This document shows positions 43,401 to 51,809 of a stretch of DNA of 64,000 bases, piece after piece. The stretch covers positions 5,173,501 to 5,237,500 of the forward strand of contig JAUCFP010000006.1 of the NCBI GenBank assembly GCA_030348385.1, written 5' to 3'. The notes below the pieces were generated by a model. The model did no database searches and was not told the DNA's origin. It saw only the letters and a program-made list of their open reading frames with translations. How positions within the stretch are numbered: the stretch's first letter is position 1; each line of letters begins with the position of its first letter. The position numbers and the translations under genes were made by a program. The DNA comes from Cytobacillus sp. NJ13 (GTDB lineage: Bacteria > Bacillota > Bacilli > Bacillales > Cytobacillaceae).

Positions 43401-44619
43401 AATTCGTATGCAGGGAGAAGTTCTGGAAACATGGAGATTGGATAGCCTTGCTTATGCTTATGGAGCTGCAGGAGACAGAGTCAAGGAAGAGGAATGTCTA
43501 TTGCAGGCTCTGAATCTGGATTCTCAATTGGCTGAATTAAGACATCACTATTCAAAATTGCTTATAAAGAATAAGAAATATAAAGAGGCCAGGAAATCTC
43601 TGGAGGAACTTATTAAAGAATATTGGGATGACGAAGACTTATATGAAACTTTAATTGTGCTATTCATCGAAACCAATAAAATTATACACCTTCCGGCATT
43701 CCTCGGGAAAATTAGAACTGAAAAAACGGAAAAGAGCCAGGTATTCTTAAAGGCAGCTGATGCATTGGCCCTGCATGCAAGCGGTGTGGATTGGGAAGCT
43801 GAACAAAAATCCTCCTTCATTGGAAGGTTTGTTCAAAAGATGAGAGAAAAGACAAAGCAAATCACTTTGTTTGGAGTAATTATCGACTTATATGAATCCT
43901 CAATCAGACATAATCCGCTTAATAAAAATGCACCAATCGGTCTTGCCGGATTCTATGAATCTGTAAATCTTGAGGAGGATGCCAAAAAGGTTCTGAAGTC
44001 TTCTCTTGAAAAAGATTGGGATTTTATTACAGCCTACCAGCTTGCACAGATGCATTTAGCGGGCGGGAATGATCCCATTGAGGAAGCGGCAGAGATGAAT
44101 ACAGCAATAAAACTGCTGGATGCCTGCTTAAAAGAAAAGCCGGACGATACACATCTCATGCTCTTAAAGGCAGTTGCATTTACACACAGGATGCGATTCA
44201 CCCAGGCAGAAACAATCTTTAGAAAGGTGTTAATAGAAAATCCGTATGAAAAAGAGGCCCATTTTAGATACGGACAATTATTAAATAAAAGAAAACGGTA
44301 TGAAGAAGCGATAGCGATTATGAAAGAAGGGTTAGAGGTTCATAACGAGGATACTTCCTTATATATTGAACTGGCTATTTCTTTTCATAAAATTAAGGAT
44401 GTTGAAAAATCACTAAAACTAATGGAGGAAGCGCTTGAAATTGATCCTGACCTTTTGATAGCGAGATATAATAAAGCTTGCTATCTTTCAATCTTAAATA
44501 GATTGAAAGAAGCTGCAGAAGAACTTGAGTATGTCTTTCATCATGATGAAGAAGGATATTTTCAAGAACTTGCAGAGGAAGATATTGATCTAATGAACCT
44601 GAAAAAAAGCATTATTTAA
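40414..44619 (+). CDS. Giant TPR protein with embedded C39-type peptidase domain
   Basis: The 1401-residue protein has no signal peptide or membrane helix. About 270 residues of TPR-like helices precede a papain-fold C39 domain (about 305-450). Its triad reads Cys318 in QKSNYCVPASFEML, His396 in SSHVQVMIGID and Asp414 in VQDPNFLDT, with Gln312 a candidate oxyanion residue. The remaining ~950 residues are a long series of TPR units, e.g. YHSAIGFFRKSLQLDPDQYY, YAEAISLYKRAIGRNETAFP and VEKSLKLMEEALEIDPDLLI. C39 domains normally sit in bacteriocin exporters; an ABC transporter is absent here. The start ATG 40414 follows TGAGGTG. Likely an intracellular TPR scaffold with protease activity or peptide binding. 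Confidence 0.85.
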   Translation: MEILKNLSGLAEDRQFLKALNVLANELEDMKKSKFSIIKNQLAKITSVEDFKLLIRLFDRGLMYQYSGFLARYAHRRFKTLQTAIWYCDELIDSGRSLEANNIITEYLKKMPHEAENELRISAIFTEVHSLLELKRTKEAVKRLVEMEAVSDKPIWDKLGFYYLQTGERAKAESYLTAGLRDEERGHVCYLLLSDLYASNGGREKALQTIKEGMEVHPQAPAIKLELIRRYRDFGLHEDMLSEMSELDRLVPFHSYKRYFEHLIAFSYYQKNELEKLQHFISQKKMKDSPFSGEKGFSETGDAVKLSINPVVQKSNYCVPASFEMLFSYFGKKETQDEIAEHIFDVTGSKLSASAEYLEKEGFACRFFTGDKERYKALLQQGIPVILSVDFEASSHVQVMIGIDERFGFYLVQDPNFLDTMYVPYAEFQKLADNTNFLSIAAVPIEREAELEFLPMEEHLYYKKLHSLSEMVEEDIMKNEPVMADFLSSSMNEPYTLIYTLKFFSGDKHKEFIIQCSEKLLAIYPESDFFKLHAAQAYIRLNEIDRAEKILTLVNRKTFSPLYQYLNGRIQMYKDQYHSAIGFFRKSLQLDPDQYYIWSYIALCFLYNSETENAKEMSDIALNINEQDRFIRVNHAIILTDQDKYNEARSIFSQLLREDHGDSHVWYERAKLDQAEGKIRKAERGYMISASLDPEISYPYLSLADCYEYLFEDKMRAEEILLKGVGLSGSPQILIRLGDLYKDHEEYEKAESIYFSCIEENPDEVFAYLGYALAISETKRPDEAAEFIRQHEERFCEDSEFLINGGKLVADFAQGLKDSRLLEAGMSLIERGFNYVDQNMDEALELYVNIAEESSFVNRAIAFLEAKAGEGSQTDYLCYAGTLYESAERYAEAISLYKRAIGRNETAFPYYRLGETYFRLEKFELAVKALRKCLDLNPETEGAYSRIAQIYGILGNELKETEYMLKLIDKAPLRVNIEYLSSLLSMEELRGFIERLIRMQGEVLETWRLDSLAYAYGAAGDRVKEEECLLQALNLDSQLAELRHHYSKLLIKNKKYKEARKSLEELIKEYWDDEDLYETLIVLFIETNKIIHLPAFLGKIRTEKTEKSQVFLKAADALALHASGVDWEAEQKSSFIGRFVQKMREKTKQITLFGVIIDLYESSIRHNPLNKNAPIGLAGFYESVNLEEDAKKVLKSSLEKDWDFITAYQLAQMHLAGGNDPIEEAAEMNTAIKLLDACLKEKPDDTHLMLLKAVAFTHRMRFTQAETIFRKVLIENPYEKEAHFRYGQLLNKRKRYEEAIAIMKEGLEVHNEDTSLYIELAISFHKIKDVEKSLKLMEEALEIDPDLLIARYNKACYLSILNRLKEAAEELEYVFHHDEEGYFQELAEEDIDLMNLKKSII

Positions 44620-44626
44620 CCAATCA

Positions 44627-44657
44627 AACAGCCGTTATTAAACCGGCTGTTTTTTTA
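44627..44657 (+). terminator. Terminator after the TPR-C39 gene
   Basis: ACAGCCG and CGGCTGT form a perfect 7-bp stem with a 9-nt loop, followed by seven T residues. The rest of the gap to 44833 shows no clear promoter. Confidence 0.85.
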
Positions 44658-44832
44658 ATTCCTGCAAATGGTTCATTTTAAGGATATGAATATTCTTTAA
44701 GAAAGATTTTGGAAGTCATTTCATATATTTTAATATATTGGCCCGGAAGATAGCGTCACACTTTATATTTCTGCTTCAACTTTAGAGACCAAGACGCTTT
44801 TTTGCACGAATAACAATGGAGGGGTTTCTGAA

Positions 44833-46191
44833 ATGGATCAATCAAACCTAATAAAGCCAATGCTTCATGCACATTATCCAGTTATTGATTACGGCAGAGG
44901 CGTCTATTTATATGATACTGACGGAAAGGAATATTTGGATGCATCGTCTGGTGCGATAACGGCCAATATTGGCCATGGTATTGAGGAAATCATTGAGGCA
45001 ATGCATGAACAGGCTAAGAAAGTGTCTTTTGTGTATCGTTCGCAATTTACCAGCGGGGCAGCTGAAAAGCTTGCCCATAAAATAGCAGAGGCAGCGATTG
45101 GCGACTTGAATTGGAGCTTTTTTGTAAACAGCGGGTCTGAGGCCACTGAAACAGCTATGAAAATAGCGATTCAATACTGGCAGGAAAAAGGCATTCAGAC
45201 AAAAACAAAGGTGCTTTCAAGGTGGATGAGCTATCATGGCATAACCCTGGGTGCTTTATCGATGTCAGGTCATACGGGCAGAAGGGCGCGCTTCATACCG
45301 CTGCTTGAAGATTTTCCTGTCGTTCATCCGCCATATTGCTATAGGTGCCCCTATAATCTGGAAGCGCCTGAATGCGGTTATCTGTGTGCCCATGAACTTG
45401 AAACTGTCATTAAACGGATAGGACAAGAGAATATAGCTGCATTTATCGCAGAGCCAGTCATTGGGGCTGCAGGGGGTGCTATTACCCCTCCAAAGGATTA
45501 CTACCGGATAATAAAAGAAATTTGTGGCCGGTATGACATTTTGTTTATTGCTGATGAGGTTATGACTGGTTTTGGCAGAACGGGTACAATGCTTGCCTGC
45601 GAGCAATGGAATGTGAAACCTGATATTGTCGCACTTGGTAAAGGAATGGGGGCCGGGTATGCACCGATTGCGGCTGCCCTTGTTAGCGATGAAGTTATGA
45701 AGCCTATATTGGCAGGGTCAAAGAGCATTATGAGTGGCCATACCTTGAGTGCCAATCCTCAGTCCTGCGCAGTTTCTCTCGCAGTGCTTGAGTATATTGA
45801 GAAAAATAACATCATTCCTGAAGTGGATAGCAAAGGTGTGTATTTGAGAAATAAGTTGACAAAACTGCAATCCAAATTTCCTTTTATTGGTGATGTAAGA
45901 GGAAAAGGACTAATGATCGGACTTGAATTTGTAAAAGATCATCTGTCCAGAGAGCCGTTTTCAAGAAAGTTCAGCCTGACACAGAGATTAATACAGGAAG
46001 CTCAGGAACAGGGACTGCTTATTTACCCTGCGGGTGCAGGCAAAACGGGCACAGAAGGAGATGCTGTATTGATTGCACCGCCGCTTACCATTACCAAAAG
46101 GGAAATTGATGATTTGGTGAAACGGTTAGATAGAACTTTACAGATTTTCACAAAAAAACACTTGATCTTTGCTGAGGAAGAGGCTGAATAA
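44833..46191 (+). CDS. yodT: Class III aminotransferase YodT (probable N6-acetyl-beta-lysine transaminase)
   Basis: The 452-residue PLP enzyme of the acetylornithine/omega-transaminase class has GAITANIGHG, FVNSGSEATETAMKIA, YHGITLGALSMSGH, LFIADEVMTGFGRTG and the PLP lysine in VALGKGMGAGYAP. The Cys segment YCYRCPYNLEAPECGYLC is a family-typical insertion. It begins the block homologous to B. subtilis yodT-S-R-Q. In a beta-lysine catabolic route it would remove the 3-amino group from N6-acetyl-beta-lysine to give 3-keto-6-acetamidohexanoate (inference from context and from the pathway described in Pseudomonas). GGAGGGG precedes ATG 44833; yodS follows after two bases. Confidence 0.88.
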   Translation: MDQSNLIKPMLHAHYPVIDYGRGVYLYDTDGKEYLDASSGAITANIGHGIEEIIEAMHEQAKKVSFVYRSQFTSGAAEKLAHKIAEAAIGDLNWSFFVNSGSEATETAMKIAIQYWQEKGIQTKTKVLSRWMSYHGITLGALSMSGHTGRRARFIPLLEDFPVVHPPYCYRCPYNLEAPECGYLCAHELETVIKRIGQENIAAFIAEPVIGAAGGAITPPKDYYRIIKEICGRYDILFIADEVMTGFGRTGTMLACEQWNVKPDIVALGKGMGAGYAPIAAALVSDEVMKPILAGSKSIMSGHTLSANPQSCAVSLAVLEYIEKNNIIPEVDSKGVYLRNKLTKLQSKFPFIGDVRGKGLMIGLEFVKDHLSREPFSRKFSLTQRLIQEAQEQGLLIYPAGAGKTGTEGDAVLIAPPLTITKREIDDLVKRLDRTLQIFTKKHLIFAEEEAE

Positions 46192-46193
46192 AT

Positions 46194-46886
46194 ATGGAAA
46201 ACACTTTTAACAAAATCATTGAACTTGATGATGCAATGAAGCATTTTCGGGATGGCATAATCATTATGTTTGGCGGATTCGGCGGAATTGGCACCCCTCC
46301 TGCCCTTATTGATGGCATTTTGGAGAATGGATTCAAAGACTTAACGCTTATTGGCAATGATTCAGGTTTTCCCCATATTGGCATAGGGAAAGTGGTCAGC
46401 CAGGGAAGGGCAAAAAAAATGATTGCTTCCCATATCGGCTCAAATCCCATAGCCGGCCAATTAATGACAGATGGGAAAATGGAAGTGGAATTTTCACCAC
46501 AGGGGATATTGGCAGAAAGAATCCGTGCAGGGGGGGTCGGCATCCCTGCCATTCTTTCCGATATTGGCCTTGATAATGACATTGTAACCAGCAATAAACA
46601 AACATGTAATTTGAGTGGGAAAAAATATCTCGTCGAATCGGCTCTAACGGCTGAAATATCCATTGTCTTTGCAAAAAAAGCGGATCCCTACGGAAACTTG
46701 ATTTATGACAAAAGTGCGAGAAACACAAACCCGCTTGTTGCTATGGCAGGAGATATGACCATTGCAGAAGTGGAGGAAATCGTCCCTCTTGGCAGCCTCG
46801 ATCCTGATGAAATTATAACACCAGGGGTTTTTGTGGATTATATTGTCCCTTCGAAAGGAGTGAATTGGAAATGGGCATGGGAGTAG
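46194..46886 (+). CDS. yodS: CoA-transferase subunit A (YodS)
   Basis: The 230-residue subunit belongs to the 3-oxoacid/acetate CoA-transferase family I (AtoD/ScoA type). The N-terminal glycine motif FGGFGGIGTPPALIDGI and IGNDSG, HIGSNPIAGQLM, PQGILAERIRAGGVGIPA are typical. It pairs with yodR, whose start overlaps its end by 16 nt. Here it probably activates the 3-keto-6-acetamidohexanoate made by YodT to the CoA ester or moves CoA to or from acetate. It starts two bases after the yodT stop. Confidence 0.92.
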   Translation: MENTFNKIIELDDAMKHFRDGIIIMFGGFGGIGTPPALIDGILENGFKDLTLIGNDSGFPHIGIGKVVSQGRAKKMIASHIGSNPIAGQLMTDGKMEVEFSPQGILAERIRAGGVGIPAILSDIGLDNDIVTSNKQTCNLSGKKYLVESALTAEISIVFAKKADPYGNLIYDKSARNTNPLVAMAGDMTIAEVEEIVPLGSLDPDEIITPGVFVDYIVPSKGVNWKWAWE

Positions 46887-47533
46887 AAATCAGAGATCGC
46901 ATTGCAAAACGTGCTGCTGAAGAAATAAAGAACGGGATGATTGTAAATCTCGGCATTGGAATCCCTTCGCTTGTTCCCAATCATTTGCCAGCTGGGACAA
47001 AAGTGATGTTTCATGCTGAAAATGGCATTACAGGTATCGGGCCAAGTCCGGAGAAAGGGGAGGAAGATGAAAATCTCTGTAATGCTGGCGGTTTTCCCGT
47101 TTCCGTTGTAAAAGGTGCTTCTTATTGTGACAGTACTATTGCCTTTGGGATGATACGCAGAGGAAGAGTTGATATGACCATCCTTGGCTCCCTGCAGGTG
47201 AGTGAAAAGGGAGATCTGGCCAATTGGATTGTACCCGGTAAAAAAGTGCCTGGCATGGGCGGGGCAATGGAACTTGCCCAAAAAGCCAAAAAAGTAATTG
47301 TCCTTATGAACCAGACAGACAAGTATGGAAATTCAAAAATTGTGAACGAGTGCAGTCTGCCTCTTACATCTGCCCGCTGTGTAGACATGATTATTACGGA
47401 GATGGCTGTCTTTCAAATAACAAATCATGGTCTGACACTGACTGAATTGTTTGCGCCGCACTCAATTAATGCAGTAAAGGCGAAAACCGGCTGCAGTTTT
47501 ACAATTGCTGAGAATGTGAGAATGATTAATTGA
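46871..47533 (+). CDS. yodR: CoA-transferase subunit B (YodR)
   Basis: The 220-residue subunit carries the catalytic glutamate, Glu50, in FHAENGITGIGPSP, and the family motifs VNLGIGIPSLVPNHLP, MTILGSLQVSEKGDLANW and PGMGGAMELAQKAKKVIV. It forms a heteromer with YodS. ATG 46871 is chosen since AAGGAG (46855-46860) lies ten bases upstream; a TTG at 46865 is too close and an ATG at 46877 is another option. The overlap with yodS makes equal expression likely. Confidence 0.92.
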   Translation: MGMGVEIRDRIAKRAAEEIKNGMIVNLGIGIPSLVPNHLPAGTKVMFHAENGITGIGPSPEKGEEDENLCNAGGFPVSVVKGASYCDSTIAFGMIRRGRVDMTILGSLQVSEKGDLANWIVPGKKVPGMGGAMELAQKAKKVIVLMNQTDKYGNSKIVNECSLPLTSARCVDMIITEMAVFQITNHGLTLTELFAPHSINAVKAKTGCSFTIAENVRMIN

Positions 47534-47581
47534 TAGATAGTATCCTATGTTTGGCTGTGGTCTCAAAAAAGGAGTGAGAAT

Positions 47582-48847
47582 ATGAATGCTCATGCAAAGA
47601 TTAAACAGTGGCTGGAAGAAAATAGGCAAAGGGGAACAAGACTTCTTCAGCAGCTTGTCCAGGAAGGAAGCATCCGTGGGAAAGAAAGCAGTGCACAGGC
47701 TGTCATCATTGAAAAATGCCGCAAACTTGGACTAACCCTTGATATTTGGGAGATTGGCAAGGAGCAATTGATCAAACATCCTGCCTTTTGTTCTGATAGA
47801 AAGGATTTTTCCGGTAATCCCAATGTGGTGGCTACTTTGAAAGGAACAGGCGGGGGCAGGTCCCTTATCCTGAATGGCCATATTGATGTTGTTCCAGAGG
47901 GAGACCGAAACGATTGGGATCATGATCCATTTAGCGGCAGAATCGAAGATGGAAAACTATATGGCCGGGGTTCGACGGACATGAAAGGGGGAACAGTCTC
48001 GATCCTGCTTGCAATGGAAGCCATTATAACGCTTGGAATCAAGCTTAAAGGAGATGTGATATTCCAAAGTGTCATAGAAGAGGAAAGTGGAGGGGCGGGT
48101 ACTTTGGCTGCTGTCCTCCGGGGATATACAGCAGACGGGGCAATCATTCCAGAACCGACAAATATGAAGCTTTTCCCAAAACAGCAGGGTTCAATGTGGT
48201 TCCGGATAACAGTCAAAGGGCGTTCCGCTCATGGAGGAACCCGATATGAAGGCATCAATGCAATTGAAAAAGCCATGATAGTGATGACAAAGCTTCAGGA
48301 ACTGGAGAAATTAAGAAACCTTAAAATTGAGGATCCGCTATATTCCAAGATTCCTATCCCGATCCCTATTAATATCGGAAAAATAAATAGCGGAGAATGG
48401 CCTTCTTCAGTGCCGGATATTGCCGTCATAGAGGGAAGGATGGGGGTGGCGCCAGATGAGGAAATGAAATCTGCCGAAAAAGAGCTGGAGCAGTGTCTGA
48501 AGGAAGCAGCACAAATTGATGCATGGCTTAAAAAGAATCCTCCCCAAGTTGAATGGTTCGGCGGACGCTGGCTGCCCGGTAATTTGGAACAGGATCACCC
48601 TCTAATGACCGTACTATCGGAGTCTTTTGAAGAAGTAAAAGGCATGCAGCCGGCAGTTGAAGCATCACCCTGGGGCACGGATGGAGGAATATTATCAAAA
48701 GTGGGGAATACACCTGTAGTTGTCTTCGGGCCCGGTGTAACTGAAGCAGCCCATGATGTTAACGAATATATTTCCTTGCCGGAAGTTTTTGAAGCTGCTG
48801 AAATCATTGCTCTGGCCATACTGGAATGGTGCGGCACTAATCAGTGA
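47582..48847 (+). CDS. yodQ: M20 family deacetylase YodQ (probable 4-acetamidobutyrate/-CoA deacetylase)
   Basis: The 421-residue zinc enzyme of the ArgE/DapE/M20 family has metal ligands in LILNGHIDVVPEG (His100, Asp102 region), YGRGSTDMKGG (Asp133) and VIEEESGGAG (Glu166-168), and a dimerisation domain with GRSAHGGTRYEGINAIEK. B. subtilis YodQ sits in the same cluster. In the proposed route it removes the acetyl group that YodP added earlier, giving 4-aminobutyrate, which the next two genes can oxidise. AAAGGAGTGAG precedes ATG 47582. The exact substrate is an inference; other M20 deacylases look similar. Confidence 0.87.
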   Translation: MNAHAKIKQWLEENRQRGTRLLQQLVQEGSIRGKESSAQAVIIEKCRKLGLTLDIWEIGKEQLIKHPAFCSDRKDFSGNPNVVATLKGTGGGRSLILNGHIDVVPEGDRNDWDHDPFSGRIEDGKLYGRGSTDMKGGTVSILLAMEAIITLGIKLKGDVIFQSVIEEESGGAGTLAAVLRGYTADGAIIPEPTNMKLFPKQQGSMWFRITVKGRSAHGGTRYEGINAIEKAMIVMTKLQELEKLRNLKIEDPLYSKIPIPIPINIGKINSGEWPSSVPDIAVIEGRMGVAPDEEMKSAEKELEQCLKEAAQIDAWLKKNPPQVEWFGGRWLPGNLEQDHPLMTVLSESFEEVKGMQPAVEASPWGTDGGILSKVGNTPVVVFGPGVTEAAHDVNEYISLPEVFEAAEIIALAILEWCGTNQ

Positions 48848-48858
48848 GAGGGGAAATG

Positions 48859-50193
48859 ATGTTGGGATCAATTAAAATAAGAACGGAGATACCGGGACCG
48901 AGAGCGAAGGAATTGTTGTCTAAAAAAGAACAGAATGTGCCAAAGGGACCATTTAACACGATGCAGACATTTGCGGATAAGGGGGTTGGAGCACTTCTGA
49001 CAGATATAGACGGAAATACTTTTCTTGATTTTGCCGGGGCAATCGGCACACTAAATGTTGGCCACTGCCCGCCAAGGGTAGTGGCAGCCCTGCATGCCCA
49101 AATTGACCAATATCTTCATCCATGCTTCCATGTCATGATGTATGAGCCTTATATTAAGCTAGCAGAAAAACTCAACAGCATTACACCCGGAAATCACAGC
49201 AAAAAAACATTCTTTTTAAGCACCGGCGCAGAGGCAGTGGAAAATGCCGTAAAGATAGCAAGGAAATATACAGGCCGTAAAGGGATCATATCATTTGAGC
49301 GGGGTTTTCATGGCCGTACCTATATGTCCATGAGTTTAACGAGCAAGGTTAAACCATATAAATATGAATTCGGGCCATTTGCGCCTGAAACATATAAATG
49401 GCCTTACCCTTATTATTACCGCAGCGAGGGTCTGAAGGATAAAGAACATGATCTTGCCTTACTTAAGAGATTCGAAACTTTTTTTCTCAGCGAGGTGCCT
49501 CCTGAAGAAATTGCTGCTGTCATTATGGAGCCTGTACAGGGTGAGGGCGGTTTCGTTATGCCGTCTTCCCGTTTTGTAAAAGGTGTAAAACAGCTTTGTG
49601 AAAAACATGGAATCCTTTTTATCGCTGATGAAGTCCAGACGGGATTTGGCAGGACTGGCAAAATGTTTGCTATGGAGCATTATGATGTTGTGCCGGATTT
49701 AATTACGATGTCAAAATCAATCGCTGCCGGATTGCCGATCAGTGCTGTAACTGGAAGGGCTGACATAATGGATTCACCGAATATCGGTGAAATTGGCGGA
49801 ACTTATGGAGGCAGTCCGCTCGGGTGTGCAGCCGCATTAGAAGTGATTCGAACAATTGAGGAAGAAGGATTATTAGGAAGGGCAAATGAAATCGGAAGCC
49901 TTTTTACTGAAAAATTTTCAGATCTTCCTTTAAAATATAAGCAAGTGGGTGAAGTTCGTTCTTTAGGGGCAATGTGTGCCATTGAATTTGTTAAAGATCA
50001 GGATACAAAGGAACCGAATAAGGAAATCGTTCAGGAGATCCTGTCAAAAGCGCACAAGCGCGGCCTCATTATTATGAGCGCAGGCCTTTATGGGAATATC
50101 ATTCGCCTGCTCACCCCGCTAATTACAACCGATGAACAGCTCAATGAAGGATTAACCGTACTAGAAGAAGTAATAGGTGAATGCTGCAAATAA
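48859..50193 (+). CDS. gabT: Class III aminotransferase, probable 4-aminobutyrate transaminase
   Basis: The 444-residue PLP enzyme is strongly GabT-like: SIKIRTEIPGPRAKELL start, FLDFAGAIGTLNVGHCPPRV, FFLSTGAEAVENAVKIARKYTG, SFERGFHGRTYMSMSLT, IMEPVQGEGGFVMP, LFIADEVQTGFGRTGKMFAMEH and the PLP lysine in TMSKSIAAGLPISAV. It would convert GABA plus 2-oxoglutarate to succinate semialdehyde plus glutamate. ATG 48859 has GAGGGGAA in a good position; ATG 48856 is closer and GTG 48844 overlaps the yodQ stop. It does not exist in the B. subtilis yod block as I recall it, so it extends the pathway here. Confidence 0.83.
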   Translation: MLGSIKIRTEIPGPRAKELLSKKEQNVPKGPFNTMQTFADKGVGALLTDIDGNTFLDFAGAIGTLNVGHCPPRVVAALHAQIDQYLHPCFHVMMYEPYIKLAEKLNSITPGNHSKKTFFLSTGAEAVENAVKIARKYTGRKGIISFERGFHGRTYMSMSLTSKVKPYKYEFGPFAPETYKWPYPYYYRSEGLKDKEHDLALLKRFETFFLSEVPPEEIAAVIMEPVQGEGGFVMPSSRFVKGVKQLCEKHGILFIADEVQTGFGRTGKMFAMEHYDVVPDLITMSKSIAAGLPISAVTGRADIMDSPNIGEIGGTYGGSPLGCAAALEVIRTIEEEGLLGRANEIGSLFTEKFSDLPLKYKQVGEVRSLGAMCAIEFVKDQDTKEPNKEIVQEILSKAHKRGLIIMSAGLYGNIIRLLTPLITTDEQLNEGLTVLEEVIGECCK

Positions 50194-50205
50194 GGAGGAA
50201 TTCCA

Positions 50206-51627
50206 ATGAAACAACATTTATGGATCAGCGGAAAGTTCAAGGAAACAGAGAACTACAAAGCATTGAAAAGCCCCTACAGCGGGGAGGTTATTGCAGAAGT
50301 TGCCATGGCTTCTCCTTCCGATGTGAAGTCAGCAATTGATGCAGCAGATCATGCCAGAAAAATAATGGCTGAAATGCCTGCTCATAAAAGGGCAGAAATA
50401 CTGGAAAATGCAGTTGCCATCATGAAGGAAGAAAAAAAAGAGTGCGCAATGATCATTGCGCGTGAAGCATCTAAACCTCTAAAGGCTGCAAGAGGAGAAG
50501 TGGACCGCACCATCATGACATATACCTTCGCTGCCCAGGAAGCGCGCAAGCTTTATGGAGAGACTATCCCAATGGATGCTGCTCCTGGAGGCGAAGGCAG
50601 GGTTGCTTATACAGTAAAGGAGCCGCTTGGAATTATCGGCGCCATCACTCCATTCAATTTTCCTATGAACCTGGTTGCCCATAAAGTAGGTCCTGCAATT
50701 GCTGCCGGCAACACGGTTGTATTAAAGCCTGCATCCCAAACGCCAATGTCGGCATATAAAATAGCTGATATTTTTCACAGAGCCGGACTTCCTGATGGAG
50801 CTTTGAATGTAATAACAGGGAGCGGCGGAACGGTCGGGGATGTACTTGTTGCAGACGACCGCATATCGATGATTACTTTTACAGGGAGCCCGGCAGTAGG
50901 AAAGCAGATCCGCGAAAATGCAGGCTTAAAGAGAGTAACCCTTGAATTGGGTTCCAACTCGGCCGTTGTAGTGGATGAGAATGCAGACGTGGAGAAAATT
51001 GTCCCGCGAATTGCAGCTGGGGCATTTGCCTTCCAGGGGCAGGTATGTATTTCCGTTCAGCGCATTTATGTGCATGAATCCCTGTACCAGCCATTTGCCG
51101 AACGCTTTGTTGAGGAAACCAAAAAGCTAAAAATCGGCGATCCGCTTAATGAGGAAACAGATATTTCTGCAATGATCTCCAAGAGCGACACCGACCGCGC
51201 GCAAAGCTGGATCGAGAGTGCCGTTAAGAGTGGAGCAGAACTTGCTCTTGGCGGTAAGGCAGAAAATAATACATTGCACCCAACCGTTCTGCTGAACGTT
51301 GATAAATCAGAAAAAATTTCATGTGAGGAAGCATTTGCACCTGTTGTCCATATTAATTCATTCAGCAGCTTTGAAGAGGCGCTGGCACTTGTGAATGATT
51401 CTGATTATGGCCTGCAGGCTGGTGTTTTCACCAATGATGTGAACAAAGCCTTCAAAGCAGCAAAAGAGCTTCATGTTGGCGGTGTGATGGTTAACGATTT
51501 CCCAACCTTCCGTGTAGACCATATGCCATATGGTGGAGTGAAAATGAGCGGAATGGGACGTGAAGGCATAAAATATGCTGTTGAAGAAATGACAGAGATG
51601 AAGCTGATCAGCTTTAAAATTGACTAA
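50206..51627 (+). CDS. NAD(P)-dependent aldehyde dehydrogenase, probable succinate-semialdehyde dehydrogenase
   Basis: The 473-residue enzyme has the ALDH core: ITPFNFPMNLVAHKVGPAIA, VVLKPASQTPMSA, TFTGSPAVGKQI, catalytic Glu in VTLELGSNSAVVV and catalytic Cys in FQGQVCISVQRIYV, then MVNDFPTFRVDHMPYGGVKMSG near the C-terminus. By position directly behind a GabT-like gene it is expected to oxidise succinate semialdehyde to succinate. Sequence details also allow lactaldehyde/glyceraldehyde-type ALDHs, so the substrate is inferred from context. AAGGAGGAATT precedes ATG 50206. It is followed by a 21-bp repeat array and a terminator. Confidence 0.82.
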   Translation: MKQHLWISGKFKETENYKALKSPYSGEVIAEVAMASPSDVKSAIDAADHARKIMAEMPAHKRAEILENAVAIMKEEKKECAMIIAREASKPLKAARGEVDRTIMTYTFAAQEARKLYGETIPMDAAPGGEGRVAYTVKEPLGIIGAITPFNFPMNLVAHKVGPAIAAGNTVVLKPASQTPMSAYKIADIFHRAGLPDGALNVITGSGGTVGDVLVADDRISMITFTGSPAVGKQIRENAGLKRVTLELGSNSAVVVDENADVEKIVPRIAAGAFAFQGQVCISVQRIYVHESLYQPFAERFVEETKKLKIGDPLNEETDISAMISKSDTDRAQSWIESAVKSGAELALGGKAENNTLHPTVLLNVDKSEKISCEEAFAPVVHINSFSSFEEALALVNDSDYGLQAGVFTNDVNKAFKAAKELHVGGVMVNDFPTFRVDHMPYGGVKMSGMGREGIKYAVEEMTEMKLISFKID

Positions 51628-51647
51628 GATGAAGGACAGGAATTTTA

Positions 51648-51751
51648 TTCGGCCGGTAAATGCCTGAGTTTGGCCGGTATATTTACCGAATTGGCCGGTA
51701 AAACCGCTGATTCGGCCGGAAAAAGGCAGTATTGGCCTGAATTCCTTAATA
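51648..51751. repeat. Five-unit array with 21-bp period (GGCCGGTA core)
   Basis: GGCC starts at 51651, 51672, 51693, 51714 and 51734, giving spacings of 21, 21, 21 and 20 bp. Four units carry GGCCGG followed by TAWA or AAAA; the fifth is GGCCTG. Unit two also contains the inverted CGGTA-N4-TACCG. The array fills the ALDH-ablB gap up to the terminator. It shares core and period with the array at 5396-5458. Confidence 0.75.
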
Positions 51752-51760
51752 TATCTATAA

Positions 51761-51789
51761 TGCCTGGCCGTTTGGCCGGGCAGTTTTTT
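51761..51789 (+). terminator. Terminator between the ALDH gene and ablB
   Basis: TGCCTGGCC pairs with GGCCGGGCA (one G-U), 4-nt loop, followed by GTTTTTT. A TATAAT at 51756-51761 overlaps its left edge and could be the -10 of an ablB promoter with TTGGCC 18 bp upstream. Confidence 0.75.
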
Positions 51790-51809
51790 AATAGAAAGGG
51801 GTCTGAGCG

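Noticed and set aside
44738..44757. Possible sigma-54 promoter (TTGGCCC...GATAGC) before yodT
   Set aside because: The GG-to-GC distance is 11 instead of 10 bp and there is no TTGC box.
51648..51751. CRISPR array
   Set aside because: The whole period is 21 bp with only about 8 conserved bases, no unique spacers of constant size and no cas genes.
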